This document shows positions 20,185-29,655 of a DNA stretch of 64,000 bases, one piece after another. The position numbers were made by a program, and so were the translations under genes. Source of the stretch: Achromobacter sp. AONIH1. GTDB lineage: Bacteria; Pseudomonadota; Gammaproteobacteria; Burkholderiales; Burkholderiaceae_B. The notes beneath the pieces are model-generated. The model saw nothing but the letters and a program-made list of their open reading frames with translations. It was not told the origin of the DNA and did not search any database. Position 1 is the first letter of the stretch, and each line of letters opens with the position of its first letter. Location: contig NZ_CP026124.1 in the NCBI RefSeq assembly GCF_002902905.1, positions 3,100,001 through 3,164,000 of the forward strand, read 5' to 3'.

Positions 20185-21072
20185 ATGACCTCAGCCTCGA
20201 CACCGGCGGCAACGGGCGCGCAAGCGCCTTTTGCCGTTCGCCGCAGCAGCCCGGGCGTATTGCCCGGCTTCGGCATTTCCATGGGCTATGCGGTGCTCTA
20301 CCTGAGCCTGCTGGTGCTCATTCCGCTGGCCGCGCTGCCCATCAAGAGCGCCTCGCTCGGCTGGCAGGGCTTCTGGGACGCCGTCGCTTCGCCGCGCGTG
20401 GTGGCGTCCTACAAGCTCACCTTCGGCGCGTCCCTGATCGCCGCGCTGGTGAACCTGGTGTTCGGCACCATCGTGGCCTGGGTACTGGTGCGTTATCGCT
20501 TCCCGGGCAAGAAGATCCTGGATGCGCTGGTGGACCTGCCTTTCGCGCTGCCCACCGCCGTCGCCGGCATCGCGCTGACCGCGCTGTATTCGGAAAAAGG
20601 CTGGCTGGGCGCGCCGCTGGCCGAGTGGTTCGGCTGGAAGGTCGCGTTCACGCCGTTGGGCATCGTGATCGCGCTGATCTTCATCGGCGTGCCCTTCGTG
20701 GTGCGCACGGTGCAGCCTGTGCTCGAGGACGTCGAGCGCGAGATCGAGGAAGCCGCCGCCAGCCTGGGCGCCAATCGCTGGCAGACCATACGCCGTGTGC
20801 TGCTGCCCGCGCTGCTGCCGGCGCTGATGACCGGCTTCGCGCTGGCCTTCGCGCGCGCGGTGGGCGAGTACGGCTCGGTGGTGTTCATCGCCGGCAACAT
20901 GCCCATGGTGTCCGAGATCACGCCGTTGTTGATCATCGCCAAGCTCGAACAGTTCGACTATGCCGGCGCGGCCGCCATCGCCACGGTGATGCTGGTGCTG
21001 TCCTTCGCGCTGCTGTTCATCATCAATCTGCTGCAGGGCTGGCAGGCCCGCCGCGGCCTCGGGAGAGCCTGA
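20185..21072 (+). CDS. cysT: Sulfate ABC transporter permease CysT
   Basis: Inner-membrane permease, 295 residues with six predicted helices. [20 protein letters not shown] is the usual CysT beginning. The ABC-contact EAA loop is [20 protein letters not shown], followed by [19 protein letters not shown]. Pairs with CysW to form the channel. Its stop overlaps the cysW start (TGATG). Confidence 0.96.
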   Translation: MTSASTPAATGAQAPFAVRRSSPGVLPGFGISMGYAVLYLSLLVLIPLAALPIKSASLGWQGFWDAVASPRVVASYKLTFGASLIAALVNLVFGTIVAWVLVRYRFPGKKILDALVDLPFALPTAVAGIALTALYSEKGWLGAPLAEWFGWKVAFTPLGIVIALIFIGVPFVVRTVQPVLEDVEREIEEAAASLGANRWQTIRRVLLPALLPALMTGFALAFARAVGEYGSVVFIAGNMPMVSEITPLLIIAKLEQFDYAGAAAIATVMLVLSFALLFIINLLQGWQARRGLGRA

Positions 21073-21971
21073 TGAGCGTCGACCATCGTCCCGCCCACCT
21101 GACCGAGCCGCGCTGGGTGCGCGGCATCCTGTTGGGCATCGCGCTGCTGTTCCTGACGCTGTTCCTGCTGGTGCCGCTGGCCGCGGTATTCGCCGAGGCC
21201 TTCCGCAAGGGTTGGGCCTTGTACCTGGAGGCCATCGTCGAGCCGGACGCCTGGGCGGCGATCCGTCTGACCTTGCTGGTCGCGGCCATCGCGCTGCCTG
21301 TGAACCTGGTGTTCGGCGTGGCCGCCGCCTGGGCCATCACCAAGTTCCAGTTTCGCGGCAAGCAGTTCCTGATCACGCTGATCGACCTGCCGTTCTCGGT
21401 GTCGCCGGTGGTGGCGGGGCTGGTCTTCGTGCTGCTGTTCGGCACGCAGGGCTGGTTCGGCGGCTGGTTGCAGGCGCACGACATCAAGATCGTGTACGCG
21501 GTGCCGGGCATCATCCTGGCCAGCCTGTTCGTGACCTTTCCGTTCGTCGCGCGCGAGCTGATTCCGCTGATGCAGGCGCAGGGCAGCGAGGAAGAGCAGG
21601 CCGCGCTGACGCTGGGCGCCAATGGCTGGCAGATCTTCTGGCGCGTCACGCTGCCAAACATCAAGTGGGGCCTGCTGTACGGCGCCATCCTGTGCAACGC
21701 GCGCGCCATGGGCGAGTTCGGCGCCGTGTCGGTGGTGTCCGGCCAGGTGCGTGGCCTGACCAACACCATGACCCTGCACGTCGAGATTCTCTACAACGAA
21801 TATCAGTATTCGGCGGCCTTCGCCGTCGCCTCTTTGCTGGCCCTGCTGGCGCTGGTGACGCTGGTGGCCAAGAACCTGGTCGAGTGGCGCAACGCGAAGC
21901 AGTTGCAGGCCGCCAGCCAGCCCGCCGAGTATCCCGGCCCCGCCGTGGCCATCACCCAGGCCGCCGCCTGA
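21072..21971 (+). CDS. cysW: Sulfate ABC transporter permease CysW
   Basis: Second permease, 299 residues. Begins within the cysT stop. Membrane helices start at about residue 18. The EAA loop is [20 protein letters not shown], with [16 protein letters not shown] after it and [19 protein letters not shown] near the C-terminus, all typical of CysW. The reading frame is open further upstream inside cysT, but only the ATG at 21072 gives the family length. Confidence 0.96.
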   Translation: MSVDHRPAHLTEPRWVRGILLGIALLFLTLFLLVPLAAVFAEAFRKGWALYLEAIVEPDAWAAIRLTLLVAAIALPVNLVFGVAAAWAITKFQFRGKQFLITLIDLPFSVSPVVAGLVFVLLFGTQGWFGGWLQAHDIKIVYAVPGIILASLFVTFPFVARELIPLMQAQGSEEEQAALTLGANGWQIFWRVTLPNIKWGLLYGAILCNARAMGEFGAVSVVSGQVRGLTNTMTLHVEILYNEYQYSAAFAVASLLALLALVTLVAKNLVEWRNAKQLQAASQPAEYPGPAVAITQAAA

Positions 21972-21994
21972 CACGGCGCCCGACGGAGACAAAC

Positions 21995-23059
21995 ATGAGC
22001 ATAGAAGTCCGCAATCTGTCCAAGCGCTTCGGCCAGTTCCGCGCGCTCAACGACGTATCGCTGCATATCGAGACCGGCGAGCTGGTCGCGCTGCTGGGAC
22101 CGTCCGGCTGCGGCAAGACCACGCTGCTGCGCATCATCGCGGGCCTGGAATCGGCCGACTCGGGCAGCGTGCTGTTCGCCGGCGAGGACGCCACCGCCGT
22201 GGACGTGCGCCAGCGCCAGGTCGGGTTCGTGTTCCAGCACTACGCGCTGTTCAAGCACATGACCGTGTTCGAGAACGTGGCCTTCGGCCTGCGCGTCAAG
22301 CATCGTTCGCAGCGTCCTTCCGAGGACCAGATCCAGCGCAAGGTGCACGACCTGCTCGGGCTGGTGCAACTGGACTGGCTGGCCGATCGCTATCCGGCCC
22401 AGCTGTCGGGCGGCCAGCGCCAGCGCATCGCCCTGGCGCGCGCGCTGGCGGTGGAGCCGCGCGTGCTGCTGCTGGACGAACCCTTTGGCGCGCTGGACGC
22501 CAAGGTGCGCAAGGAACTGCGCCGCTGGCTGCGCCGGCTGCACGACGAGCTGCACGTGGCCAGCGTGTTCGTGACGCACGACCAGGAAGAGGCGCTGGAA
22601 GTGGCCGACCGGGTGGTGCTGATGAACTCGGGCCGCATCGAGCAGGTGGGCACGCCTCGCGAAGTCTGGGAGTCGCCCGCCACGCCCTTCGTCTACGGCT
22701 TCCTGGGCGACGTCAACTCGCTGGCCGGCGTGGCCACGCGCGGCGTCTGGCAGGGCGCGGGGCTGTCGCTGCCGGCGCCGGAGCTGGCGCAGGCCGACGG
22801 CGAGCGCGCCACCGCCTATGTGCGGCCGCACGAATTCGACATCGAGCGCTACCGGCCGGAAGGCGAGGGTCTCGCGGTGCGGCTGTCGCACGCCTACCTG
22901 GCGGGCCCCAGCGCCTATCTGGAACTGGCGCGCCAGGACTCGGACGCCATCATCGAGGCCGAAGTGCCGGAACAGCTGTACCGGGAGCTGAACCTGCGCG
23001 ACGGCGAAACCCTGCTGGCGCGTCCGCGCCGGGCCCGGATCTTCGCGGTGCAAGCATGA
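21995..23059 (+). CDS. cysA: Sulfate/thiosulfate import ATP-binding protein CysA
   Basis: ATPase of the sulfate importer, 354 residues from the ATG at 21995 (GGAG upstream). Walker [14 protein letters not shown]-loop [11 protein letters not shown], signature [15 protein letters not shown], Walker [13 protein letters not shown] and H-loop [15 protein letters not shown]. The C-terminal about 110 residues (from GDVNSLAG, with [13 protein letters not shown]) form the TOBE-like domain of CysA. It overlaps cysH by 4 bp, a direct link between uptake and reduction genes. Confidence 0.97.
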   Translation: MSIEVRNLSKRFGQFRALNDVSLHIETGELVALLGPSGCGKTTLLRIIAGLESADSGSVLFAGEDATAVDVRQRQVGFVFQHYALFKHMTVFENVAFGLRVKHRSQRPSEDQIQRKVHDLLGLVQLDWLADRYPAQLSGGQRQRIALARALAVEPRVLLLDEPFGALDAKVRKELRRWLRRLHDELHVASVFVTHDQEEALEVADRVVLMNSGRIEQVGTPREVWESPATPFVYGFLGDVNSLAGVATRGVWQGAGLSLPAPELAQADGERATAYVRPHEFDIERYRPEGEGLAVRLSHAYLAGPSAYLELARQDSDAIIEAEVPEQLYRELNLRDGETLLARPRRARIFAVQA

Positions 23060-23811
23060 CGACGATCGAACTGCCTCCCGAACTGGAAGCCGGCGCGGCG
23101 GCGCGCTGGCGCGAGTTGATCGAGACGCTGGCCGACGCGCGGCGTCGCTATCCCGACGCCGCGCTGGCCTCGTCGCTGGCGGCCGAGGACATGGTGCTGA
23201 CGCACGCCATTTTCGACGCCGGGCTGGACCTGGAGGTGTTCACGCTGGACACCGGCAGGCTGCACGCCGAAACGCTGGGCGTGCTGGACGCGATCCGCCA
23301 GCGCTACCGCCGCGAGGTCACGATCTACCGGCCAGACGCGGCTGCCGTCGACGCGCACGTGGCCGCGCATGGCGCCTATGCCTTCTACGAAAGCGTCGAG
23401 CTGCGCAAGGCTTGCTGCCAGATCCGCAAGGTCGAGCCGCTCAAGCGCGCTCTGGCCGGACGCGGCGCCTGGATCACCGGGCAGCGGCGCGCCCAGTCCG
23501 CCACGCGCGGAGAGCTGGCGCGCGAAGAACAGGACGCCACGTTCGGCCTGTACAAGTTCAACCCGCTGGCGGACTGGAGCGAGGCCGAGGTCTGGACCGT
23601 GATCCGCGCGCTGGGCATTCCGTACAACCCGCTGCACGACCAGGGCTATCCGTCCATCGGCTGCGAACCCTGTACGCGCGCCTTGCGGCCGGGCGAAGAC
23701 CTGCGGGCAGGGCGCTGGTGGTGGGAGTCCTCGGACTCCAAGGAATGCGGCCTGCATGCGGGCAACCGGGTCATCGCCATCGCGCCCGTCGGCGACGCTG
23801 GCCGGCCATGA
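23056..23811 (+). CDS. cysH: Assimilatory adenylylsulfate (APS) reductase, CysH family
   Basis: Reduces activated sulfate to sulfite using thioredoxin. 251 residues. The catalytic cysteine is in the C-terminal [11 protein letters not shown]. The two cysteine pairs of the [4Fe-4S] cluster are seen in [15 protein letters not shown] and [13 protein letters not shown], which identify the APS-reducing type rather than the cluster-free PAPS reductase of E. coli. Consistent with this, no APS kinase (cysC) is present in the operon. Start overlaps the cysA stop. Confidence 0.93.
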   Translation: MTTIELPPELEAGAAARWRELIETLADARRRYPDAALASSLAAEDMVLTHAIFDAGLDLEVFTLDTGRLHAETLGVLDAIRQRYRREVTIYRPDAAAVDAHVAAHGAYAFYESVELRKACCQIRKVEPLKRALAGRGAWITGQRRAQSATRGELAREEQDATFGLYKFNPLADWSEAEVWTVIRALGIPYNPLHDQGYPSIGCEPCTRALRPGEDLRAGRWWWESSDSKECGLHAGNRVIAIAPVGDAGRP

Positions 23812-23843
23812 ATTCGAAAACCATGATTCAAGGGGAACACCCA

Positions 23844-24752
23844 ATGTCTGCCGTGATTCAACGCAGCCACCTGGACTGGCTGGAATCGGAAGCCATCTTC
23901 ATCCTGCGCGAGGTCGCCGCCGAGTGCGAACGGCCGGTGCTGCTGTTCTCGGGCGGCAAGGATTCGGTCGTGCTGCTGCGCCTGGCCGAAAAGGCCTTTC
24001 GCCCGGGCGGTTTTCCGTTTCCGCTGATGCATATCGACACCGGCCACAATTTCGCCGAGGTGATCGATTTCCGCGACGCGCGCGCCGCCGAGCTGGGCGA
24101 GACCCTGATCGTGCGCAGCGTCGAGGATTCGATCAAGCGCGGCAGCGTGGTGCTGCGGCGCGAGACCGATTCGCGCAATGCCGCGCAGGCGGTGACGCTG
24201 CTGGAAGCGATCGAGGAATTCGGCTTCGACGCCTGCATCGGCGGCGCCCGGCGCGACGAGGAAAAGGCGCGCGCCAAGGAACGCATCTTCTCGTTCCGCG
24301 ACGAGTTCGGCCAATGGGATCCGAAGGCCCAGCGGCCGGAAGTCTGGAACCTGTTCAACACCCGCGTGCATCGCGGCGAGAACATGCGCGTGTTCCCGAT
24401 CTCGAACTGGACCGAGCTGGACGTGTGGCAATACATCCAGCGCGAAGGCCTGGCGCTGCCTTCGATCTACTACGCACACGAGCGCGAGGTGGTGCGGCGC
24501 AAGGGGCTGCTGGTGCCGGTGACGCGGCTGACGCCGCCGCAGGAAGGCGAACGGGTCGAGCGGCTGCAGGTGCGCTTTCGCACCGTGGGCGACATCTCCT
24601 GCACCTGCCCGGTGGCGTCCGACGCCGCCGACACGGCCGCCATCATCGCCGAGACCGCGGTGACCGACATCACTGAGCGCGGCGCCACCCGCATGGACGA
24701 CCAGACTTCCGAGGCCTCGATGGAGCGCCGCAAGAAGGAAGGCTACTTCTGA
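23844..24752 (+). CDS. cysD: Sulfate adenylyltransferase subunit 2
   Basis: ATP-pyrophosphatase-type catalytic subunit that makes APS from sulfate and ATP. From the ATG at 23844 it is 302 residues, exactly the size of E. coli CysD; an upstream in-frame ATG at 23808 overlaps the cysH stop and is an alternative. Motifs: VLLFSGGKDSVVLLRLAEKA (PP-loop), MHIDTGHNFAEVIDFRD, GGARRDEEKARAKERIFSFR and the C-terminal MERRKKEGYF. Confidence 0.95.
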   Translation: MSAVIQRSHLDWLESEAIFILREVAAECERPVLLFSGGKDSVVLLRLAEKAFRPGGFPFPLMHIDTGHNFAEVIDFRDARAAELGETLIVRSVEDSIKRGSVVLRRETDSRNAAQAVTLLEAIEEFGFDACIGGARRDEEKARAKERIFSFRDEFGQWDPKAQRPEVWNLFNTRVHRGENMRVFPISNWTELDVWQYIQREGLALPSIYYAHEREVVRRKGLLVPVTRLTPPQEGERVERLQVRFRTVGDISCTCPVASDAADTAAIIAETAVTDITERGATRMDDQTSEASMERRKKEGYF

Positions 24753-24827
24753 TCCCGCGCAAGCACCCGACCGCTCCGGCCGTGCGCCGGGGTTTGCCGG
24801 CTTGAAGGCCGGCCGCAAGGAACGCAC

Positions 24828-26126
24828 ATGAACGCCATCAACGATTCTTTTCTTTCCAGCGCCGACCGCGGCGTGCTGCGCCTGATCACCGCCGGTTCGG
24901 TGGATGACGGCAAGTCCACGCTGATCGGACGCCTGCTGTACGACAGCAAGGGCGTGTTCGCCGACCAGCTCGACGCCATCGCGCGCGCCAAGTACAAGCG
25001 CGTGGCCGGCGACGGCATCGACTTCTCGCTGCTGACGGACGGCCTGGAGGCCGAGCGCGAGCAGGGCATCACCATCGACGTGGCCTACCGATACTTCTCG
25101 ACCCCGGTGCGCAAGTTCATCATCGCCGACGCGCCGGGGCATGAGCAGTACACGCGCAACATGGTGACGGGCGCGTCCACCGCCGACGTGGCCGTCATCC
25201 TGATCGACGCCACCCGCGCCGCCGATGGCAAGCTGCTGCCGCAGACCAAGCGCCACAGCACCATCGCCAGGCTGCTGGGCATCCGCCACATCGTGGTGGC
25301 GGTGAACAAGATGGATCTGGTGGATTGGGACCCGGCCGTATTCGAACGCATCCGCGCCGCCTACGCCGAGCTGGCGGCCAAGCTGGGTATCGCGCATTTT
25401 GACGCGCTGCCGCTGTCGGCGCTGAACGGCGACAACGTGGTCACGTCGTCGCCGAAGACGCCCTGGTACCAGGGCCAACCGCTGCTGGCGCTGTTGGAGG
25501 CGCTGGATGTGCAGAACGACGGCGGCGCCTTGCCGCTGCGTTTCCCGGTGCAGCGCGTGGCGCGCCATGACGGCGACCGCAAGGACGACTTCCGTGGCTA
25601 TGCTGGCCGCGTCGCCAGCGGCGTGCTGCGGCCCGGCGATGCCGTCACGGTGCAGCCGTCCGGCGTGGACGCCGTGGTGAGCCGCGTGCTGGCATTCGAC
25701 CGTGAACTGGACGTAGCGGTGGCTGGCGATTCCGTCACTGTGGTGCTGGACCGCGACGTGGATGTCTCGCGTGGCGACGTGATCGCGCACTCGGCCGCGC
25801 CCGCGCAGGTGTCGCGCGAGTTCGAGGCCGAATTGTGCTGGCTCGATTCGCAGCCGCTCAATCCGGCGCGCAAGTATCTGCTCAAGTCGGGCACGCGGCT
25901 GACCTCGGCGAAGGTGCGCGCCGTGCTGTCGCATCGTGATATCCATGAGCTGCAGGAAGTCGAGAACACGGAAGGCGTGCTGCGCATGAACGACATCGGC
26001 CGGGTGTCGTTCACGACGCGCGATGCGCTCGCCGTCGATCGCTACGCGGACGTGCCGGCGACCGGCGCGTTCATCCTGATCGACGAGGCGACGCATCAGA
26101 CGGCGGCTGCCGGCATGCTGCGCTAA
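24828..26126 (+). CDS. cysN: Sulfate adenylyltransferase subunit 1 (GTPase)
   Basis: EF-Tu-like GTPase that drives APS formation by CysD. 432 residues with GSVDDGKSTLIGRLLYDSKG (G1), EREQGITIDVAYRYF (G2), DAPGHEQYTRNM (G3) and AVNKMDLVDWD (G4), then two beta-barrel domains. There is no C-terminal APS-kinase domain as in CysNC fusions. Last gene of the sulfate operon. An 8-G run and a GC-rich stem near 26139-26167 followed by T residues may end the transcript. Confidence 0.95.
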   Translation: MNAINDSFLSSADRGVLRLITAGSVDDGKSTLIGRLLYDSKGVFADQLDAIARAKYKRVAGDGIDFSLLTDGLEAEREQGITIDVAYRYFSTPVRKFIIADAPGHEQYTRNMVTGASTADVAVILIDATRAADGKLLPQTKRHSTIARLLGIRHIVVAVNKMDLVDWDPAVFERIRAAYAELAAKLGIAHFDALPLSALNGDNVVTSSPKTPWYQGQPLLALLEALDVQNDGGALPLRFPVQRVARHDGDRKDDFRGYAGRVASGVLRPGDAVTVQPSGVDAVVSRVLAFDRELDVAVAGDSVTVVLDRDVDVSRGDVIAHSAAPAQVSREFEAELCWLDSQPLNPARKYLLKSGTRLTSAKVRAVLSHRDIHELQEVENTEGVLRMNDIGRVSFTTRDALAVDRYADVPATGAFILIDEATHQTAAAGMLR

Positions 26127-26307
26127 CGGGCCTGCGGATTCGGGGGGGGCGGAGCGTTTTTCGTTCCCCCGGATGGTTGTTGTTTTTCTTCCAAAGCCAA
26201 TGCTGGCGCGGGTTTCCGGCCCATCTCGCAAGATGAAATCGAATTGTCGCAACGGAGCCGGCGTCTTGCGGTAAAGTGGGGCTGTCTTAAGAAAAGTCTT
26301 TCGGGGC

Positions 26308-26336
26308 TTGCTAAAACTACTGTGTTTTTGTACAGT
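26308..26336 (+). promoter_or_regulatory. Promoter of the radical SAM gene (-35 TTGCTA, -10 TACAGT)
   Basis: TTGCTA at 26308-26313, 17-bp spacer, TACAGT at 26331-26336. The expected transcription start falls at about 26343, next to the ATG at 26344, so the mRNA may be leaderless or nearly so. No Shine-Dalgarno sequence is seen before that ATG. The LexA-like box lies across the spacer and the -10 element. Confidence 0.55.
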
Positions 26337-26337
26337 G
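26318..26337. promoter_or_regulatory. LexA (SOS) box
   Basis: TACTGTGTTTTTGTACAGTG has the CTGT-N8-ACAG core required for LexA binding in beta- and gammaproteobacteria and matches the E. coli consensus at 15 of 20 positions, all mismatches being outside the two core tetramers. It covers the promoter spacer and -10 element of the radical SAM gene, the right place for repression. Confidence 0.75.
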
Positions 26338-26343
26338 GTTCCT

Positions 26344-27777
26344 ATGGCAAGCATCGATCATTCTTTTCCCGCCGGTTCTGGGTCCCCGGCTGCCGCCCCC
26401 GCCGCCTTGCGCGGTCGGGGTGCGGTTACTAATGTTCGACATCGCTTCCAATCCGACGAACGCGTGCAGGTCGACGACGGCTGGTCCGCCTCCGGACTGC
26501 CGGCCGATTTCGTAGATCCCGTCCCCGATTTTTCTTCAGATGCTTCGTCGAGCCTGACCGAGCGCGCCGCCGGCTTTCCCGGCAAGGACGACGCCGCTAC
26601 GCCGGCCGCTTCCGGCCGGTCCTCCCGAATCGCTCCCATCATCCCCATCGTGCCCGACCAGCGCCGCGAACCCGCCGCGCCCAAGACCCAGGTCACGGCC
26701 GAGGCCGCGCGCAAGATGCTGTCGCGCAATGATTCGCCCGACATCCCCTTCGACGTGGCGGTCAATCCCTACCGTGGCTGCGAGCACGGCTGCGTTTACT
26801 GCTACGCCCGTCCCACCCATGCCTACCTGGGCTATTCGCCCGGCCTGGATTTCGAAACCCGGCTGGTGGCCAAGGCCAACGCCGTCGAGGCCCTGCGCGC
26901 GGAACTGAGCCGGCCGGGCTACAAGCCGTCGCCCATCAATATCGGCTCGGCCACCGACGCCTACCAGCCCATCGAGCGCGAATGGCGCCTGACGCGCGGC
27001 CTGCTGGAACTGATGCTGGAAACCCGGCATCCGCTCACCATCGTCACGAAGAACGCCCTGGTCGCGCGCGACCTGGACCTGCTGGCTGAACTGGCCCGCC
27101 GCAACCTGGTTGTCGTCTACATGAGCGTCACCACGCTGGACGCGGCCATGGCCCGCAGCCTGGAGCCGCGCGCCGCCGCGCCCTGGCGCCGGCTGGAGGC
27201 GGTGCGCAGCCTTACCGACGCCGGCGTGCCGGTGGGCGTGCTGGTGGCGCCCATCATTCCGTTCATCAACGACGAGTCCATGGAGCACATCCTGGAGGCC
27301 GCCAAGGCGGCTGGCGCGCATTACGCCAGCTACACGGTCCTGCGCCTGCCCTGGGAGGTCAAGACCTTGTTCGAGGACTGGCTGCACGCCCATTTCCCGG
27401 ATCGCGCCCAGCGCGTCCTGCATCGCATCGAAGACCTGCGCAGCGGTCGCCGCAACGATCCCAACTTTGGTTCGCGCATGCGTGGCACCGGCATCTGGGC
27501 CGACTTGCTGCGCCAGCGTTTTTCCATGGCCGCGCGCAAGCTGGGCCTGAACCGCAGCCGCCTGCAGCTCAGCTGCGACCAATTCATGCCGCCCGCCGTG
27601 GCCGGCCTGGACGGCGCGCACGATGCCTCATCCCCCGTTTTCCCATCCCCGGCTGGCGCGAAAGCGTCTTCAGGGGTCCCCCATGCCTCGACCGCTGGCG
27701 TCGCCAGCGGCTATGTCCGTGGCCGCAGTCCGCTGCGCGCCGCGGCCGCCGGGCAGTTGTCGCTGTTCGAGTCGTAG
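26344..27777 (+). CDS. Radical SAM protein, PA0069/SplB-like family
   Basis: 477 residues. About 115 N-terminal residues are low complexity (Ala/Ser/Pro). Then comes SPDIPFDVAVNPYRGCEHGC with the [4Fe-4S] motif CEHGCVYC, the spacing (CxxxCxxC) of radical SAM enzymes. YARPTHAYLGYSPGLDFETR, NIGSATDAYQPIER and the C-terminal PNFGSRMRGTGIWADLLRQR are signatures of the uncharacterised PA0069/Rv2578c group, distantly related to spore photoproduct lyase. A DNA-repair or nucleic-acid role is suggested by that relationship and by the LexA box in the promoter; the reaction is not known. The tail ends in QLSLFES, which resembles a beta-clamp-binding motif (QLxLF). Confidence 0.85.
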   Translation: MASIDHSFPAGSGSPAAAPAALRGRGAVTNVRHRFQSDERVQVDDGWSASGLPADFVDPVPDFSSDASSSLTERAAGFPGKDDAATPAASGRSSRIAPIIPIVPDQRREPAAPKTQVTAEAARKMLSRNDSPDIPFDVAVNPYRGCEHGCVYCYARPTHAYLGYSPGLDFETRLVAKANAVEALRAELSRPGYKPSPINIGSATDAYQPIEREWRLTRGLLELMLETRHPLTIVTKNALVARDLDLLAELARRNLVVVYMSVTTLDAAMARSLEPRAAAPWRRLEAVRSLTDAGVPVGVLVAPIIPFINDESMEHILEAAKAAGAHYASYTVLRLPWEVKTLFEDWLHAHFPDRAQRVLHRIEDLRSGRRNDPNFGSRMRGTGIWADLLRQRFSMAARKLGLNRSRLQLSCDQFMPPAVAGLDGAHDASSPVFPSPAGAKASSGVPHASTAGVASGYVRGRSPLRAAAAGQLSLFES

Positions 27778-27866
27778 TCCGATCGCGCCGGGCCTGTCGG
27801 GCCGGAGCCTGTGTCGTCTAGCCGATGGGCCAAGCGCATGCGCGGCCATGAATACAAGGAGTTCCC

Positions 27867-28259
27867 ATGAACACCGGAAACCTCTCCGCCATGCCCGATG
27901 CGCTGGCCCTGGATCTGAATCCCGCCCGTGGACCGCTGGCGCGTCTGCGCGCGCTGGGCGCCCGCCTTGCGGTGTCCATGCCAGGCAAGACGCAGCCGGC
28001 CCGCGCGAGCAGCCGGCTGGCGTCGCTGCCGGCCAAGTGGCCGTTTCCCGCGCCCGCCCAGGACGACGCGGCGAGCAAGGGCAAGGCCGGAGAAAGCGCC
28101 GCGCGCCTGCCGCGCGAGCGCACGCTGGGCAATGCCACCGTCGAGCCGGTGGCGGATCAGCTCAGCATGAAGAGCAAGGTGGCGGATGTGCTGCTGGTGC
28201 TGGCCTGGGGCGCCATGATTCCTGCGTTGATGTGGCTGGGCGCTGCCGGCGGATTCTGA
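27867..28259 (+). CDS. Hypothetical 130-residue protein with C-terminal membrane helix
   Basis: Not recognised. The start at 27867 is well supported by AAGGAG 7 bp upstream. Residues 1-95 are Ala/Pro/Arg-rich and probably disordered. The last 30 residues (from KSKVADVLLVLAWGAMIPAL) form one hydrophobic segment, as in tail-anchored proteins. It lies 89 bp after the radical SAM gene on the same strand, with no terminator between, so co-transcription is possible. Codon use looks like that of its neighbours. Confidence 0.6.
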   Translation: MNTGNLSAMPDALALDLNPARGPLARLRALGARLAVSMPGKTQPARASSRLASLPAKWPFPAPAQDDAASKGKAGESAARLPRERTLGNATVEPVADQLSMKSKVADVLLVLAWGAMIPALMWLGAAGGF

Positions 28260-28388
28260 CCTCGGCGCGATGCCGGGCGGGTCCGGCGCGCAGGGGCAGG
28301 GGAGCGGCGCTTGCCACCCGGGCTTCTTCAGTTGGACCGGACCCGACAGCGGGTGCCGGTCAGACGGAACCGCGCTGAACGGCGTCCG

Positions 28389-29261
28389 TCAGGCTGAACC
28401 CAGCAGGACAACGCCCGCCAGAATGGAGAAGCAGCCCAGCAGCCGGCCGATGCCGACCTTCTCGCGCAGCAGGAACATGCCGGCCAGGGTGCCCAGCATC
28501 ATCGACATTTCCCGGGCCGGCGCCACCAGGCTCAGCGGCGCGCCGTCCTGCAGCGCGAACAACACCAGGATGTAGCCTAGCGGCGACAGGAAGCCCACGG
28601 CCAGCGCCAGGTGCCAATAGCCGCGCATCGATTCCCAGTTCTGGGCCCGGCGACGCAGCATGTGTGGCGTCATCATGGTGGTGCGCGTGACACAGGTGAA
28701 CCAGTCGAACAGCACCGGGCTGATCAGCAGCACTTTCACGCCGTAGGCGTCGACCACGGTATAGGCGGCGATGAACAGGCCGATCACCACGCCCCAGCGC
28801 ACGCCAACCCAGGCCTGGGCCTGGCGGAAGATGGCCAGCCGGCCTTGCGTGGCGATGAGCAACACGCCGATCACCACGCACAGCATGCCGGCGATGCCGC
28901 TGGCCTTGGCGGGTTCATTCAACAGGATGAACGCGCCGGTGGTCGAGAGCAGCGGGCCGGTGCCCCGGGCAATCGGATAGACCACGGACAGGTCGGCCAC
29001 CTGATAGCCGCGTTGCAGGCACAAGCTGTAGCCCAGGTGCAACAGGCTGGACATCAGGATCGCGCCGACCACCATCCAGGACCATTGCATGCCGTCGTGC
29101 AACAGCACCCAGACCACCCAGGGTGCGTAGAGCACCGAGGCGCACAGGCCGTAGGCGAAGACGAAGGGCGCGCCCACCATGGCGGCTCGCTTGGCCAGAA
29201 GGTTCCACGTTGCGTGGGCCATCGCGGCCAGGACGACCAGTACCAGGGACGAATACGACAT
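28389..29261 (-). CDS. EamA (DMT) family transporter
   Basis: Inner-membrane protein of 290 residues from ATG 29261 (MSYSSLVLVVLAAMAHATWN) with about ten predicted helices in two EamA repeats. Motifs such as AHATWNLLAKRA in repeat 1 and PIARGTGPLLSTTGAFILLN are typical. The substrate cannot be told from sequence; family members export amino acids and other small metabolites. A TTG at 29303 would add 14 residues; neither start has a clear ribosome site. It is divergent from rplS and convergent with the hypothetical gene at 27.9 kb. Confidence 0.85.
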   Translation of the reverse strand: MSYSSLVLVVLAAMAHATWNLLAKRAAMVGAPFVFAYGLCASVLYAPWVVWVLLHDGMQWSWMVVGAILMSSLLHLGYSLCLQRGYQVADLSVVYPIARGTGPLLSTTGAFILLNEPAKASGIAGMLCVVIGVLLIATQGRLAIFRQAQAWVGVRWGVVIGLFIAAYTVVDAYGVKVLLISPVLFDWFTCVTRTTMMTPHMLRRRAQNWESMRGYWHLALAVGFLSPLGYILVLFALQDGAPLSLVAPAREMSMMLGTLAGMFLLREKVGIGRLLGCFSILAGVVLLGSA

Positions 29262-29655
29262 GTGAGGGAGCTGCTTGGTGACGTGTTTGTTACAAGACCG
29301 CAAGGGTACCGCAAATGGGCTGGCAAGGACGCCGTGAGCTTCTGATCGGCGGTCTTGTCGTCACTTCCGACGACCTGGCACGGAAAATTTGTATAGATGT
29401 CTACTCAATAGGACTCGCAAGATACACCCATGGGCATGGTCCCGTCCAGTCGCGTCCCCCGACTTGGCTATTTTCGGAAATTCTGGTGTAGAATCATTGG
29501 TTTGCCAAATCTCATCCTCTGCTTGCGGCATATCCGTTGTCTGGCGCCCGGGAAGTCGGGAGCCTTTCCCTTCCAGTCTGGGACATAGGACAACGAACAA
29601 AATCGGACGGCAAAAAGTTGTTAGCCCGCAAAGGCAAGATGAACTAGGAGTTTCA
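29262..29655. other. Intergenic region between the EamA gene and rplS
   Basis: 394 bp without a coding gene. On the minus strand TATACA (rc, about 29389-29394) is a possible -10 for the EamA gene. On the plus strand the rplS promoter lies at 29464-29494, leaving a leader of about 155 nt with a GCCCGGGAAGTCGGGAGC stem-like part near 29546. The rpsP-rimM-trmD genes that usually precede rplS are absent. Confidence 0.6.
29464..29494 (+). promoter_or_regulatory. Candidate rplS promoter
   Basis: TTGGCT at 29464-29469, 19-bp spacer, TAGAAT at 29489-29494. The spacer is longer than ideal, but TAGAAT with a preceding TG (TGTAGAAT) is strong. Transcription would begin near 29501. Confidence 0.5.

Noticed and set aside
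26139..26146. Run of eight G after cysN
   Set aside because: It is part of a GC-rich stem (GGGGG with CCCCC at 26166-26170) that probably ends the cysN transcript, so a switch role is less likely than for the G10 tract.
26281..26300. CTTAAG near 26285 as a second PmrA-like box
   Set aside because: The hexamer at the required 5-bp spacing (TCTTTC) does not match.
23646..26354. 902-residue open frame on the minus strand opposite cysD and cysN
   Set aside because: It lies fully antisense to well-conserved genes and has the His/Arg/Gln-rich composition produced by GC-rich codon bias; no family resemblance.
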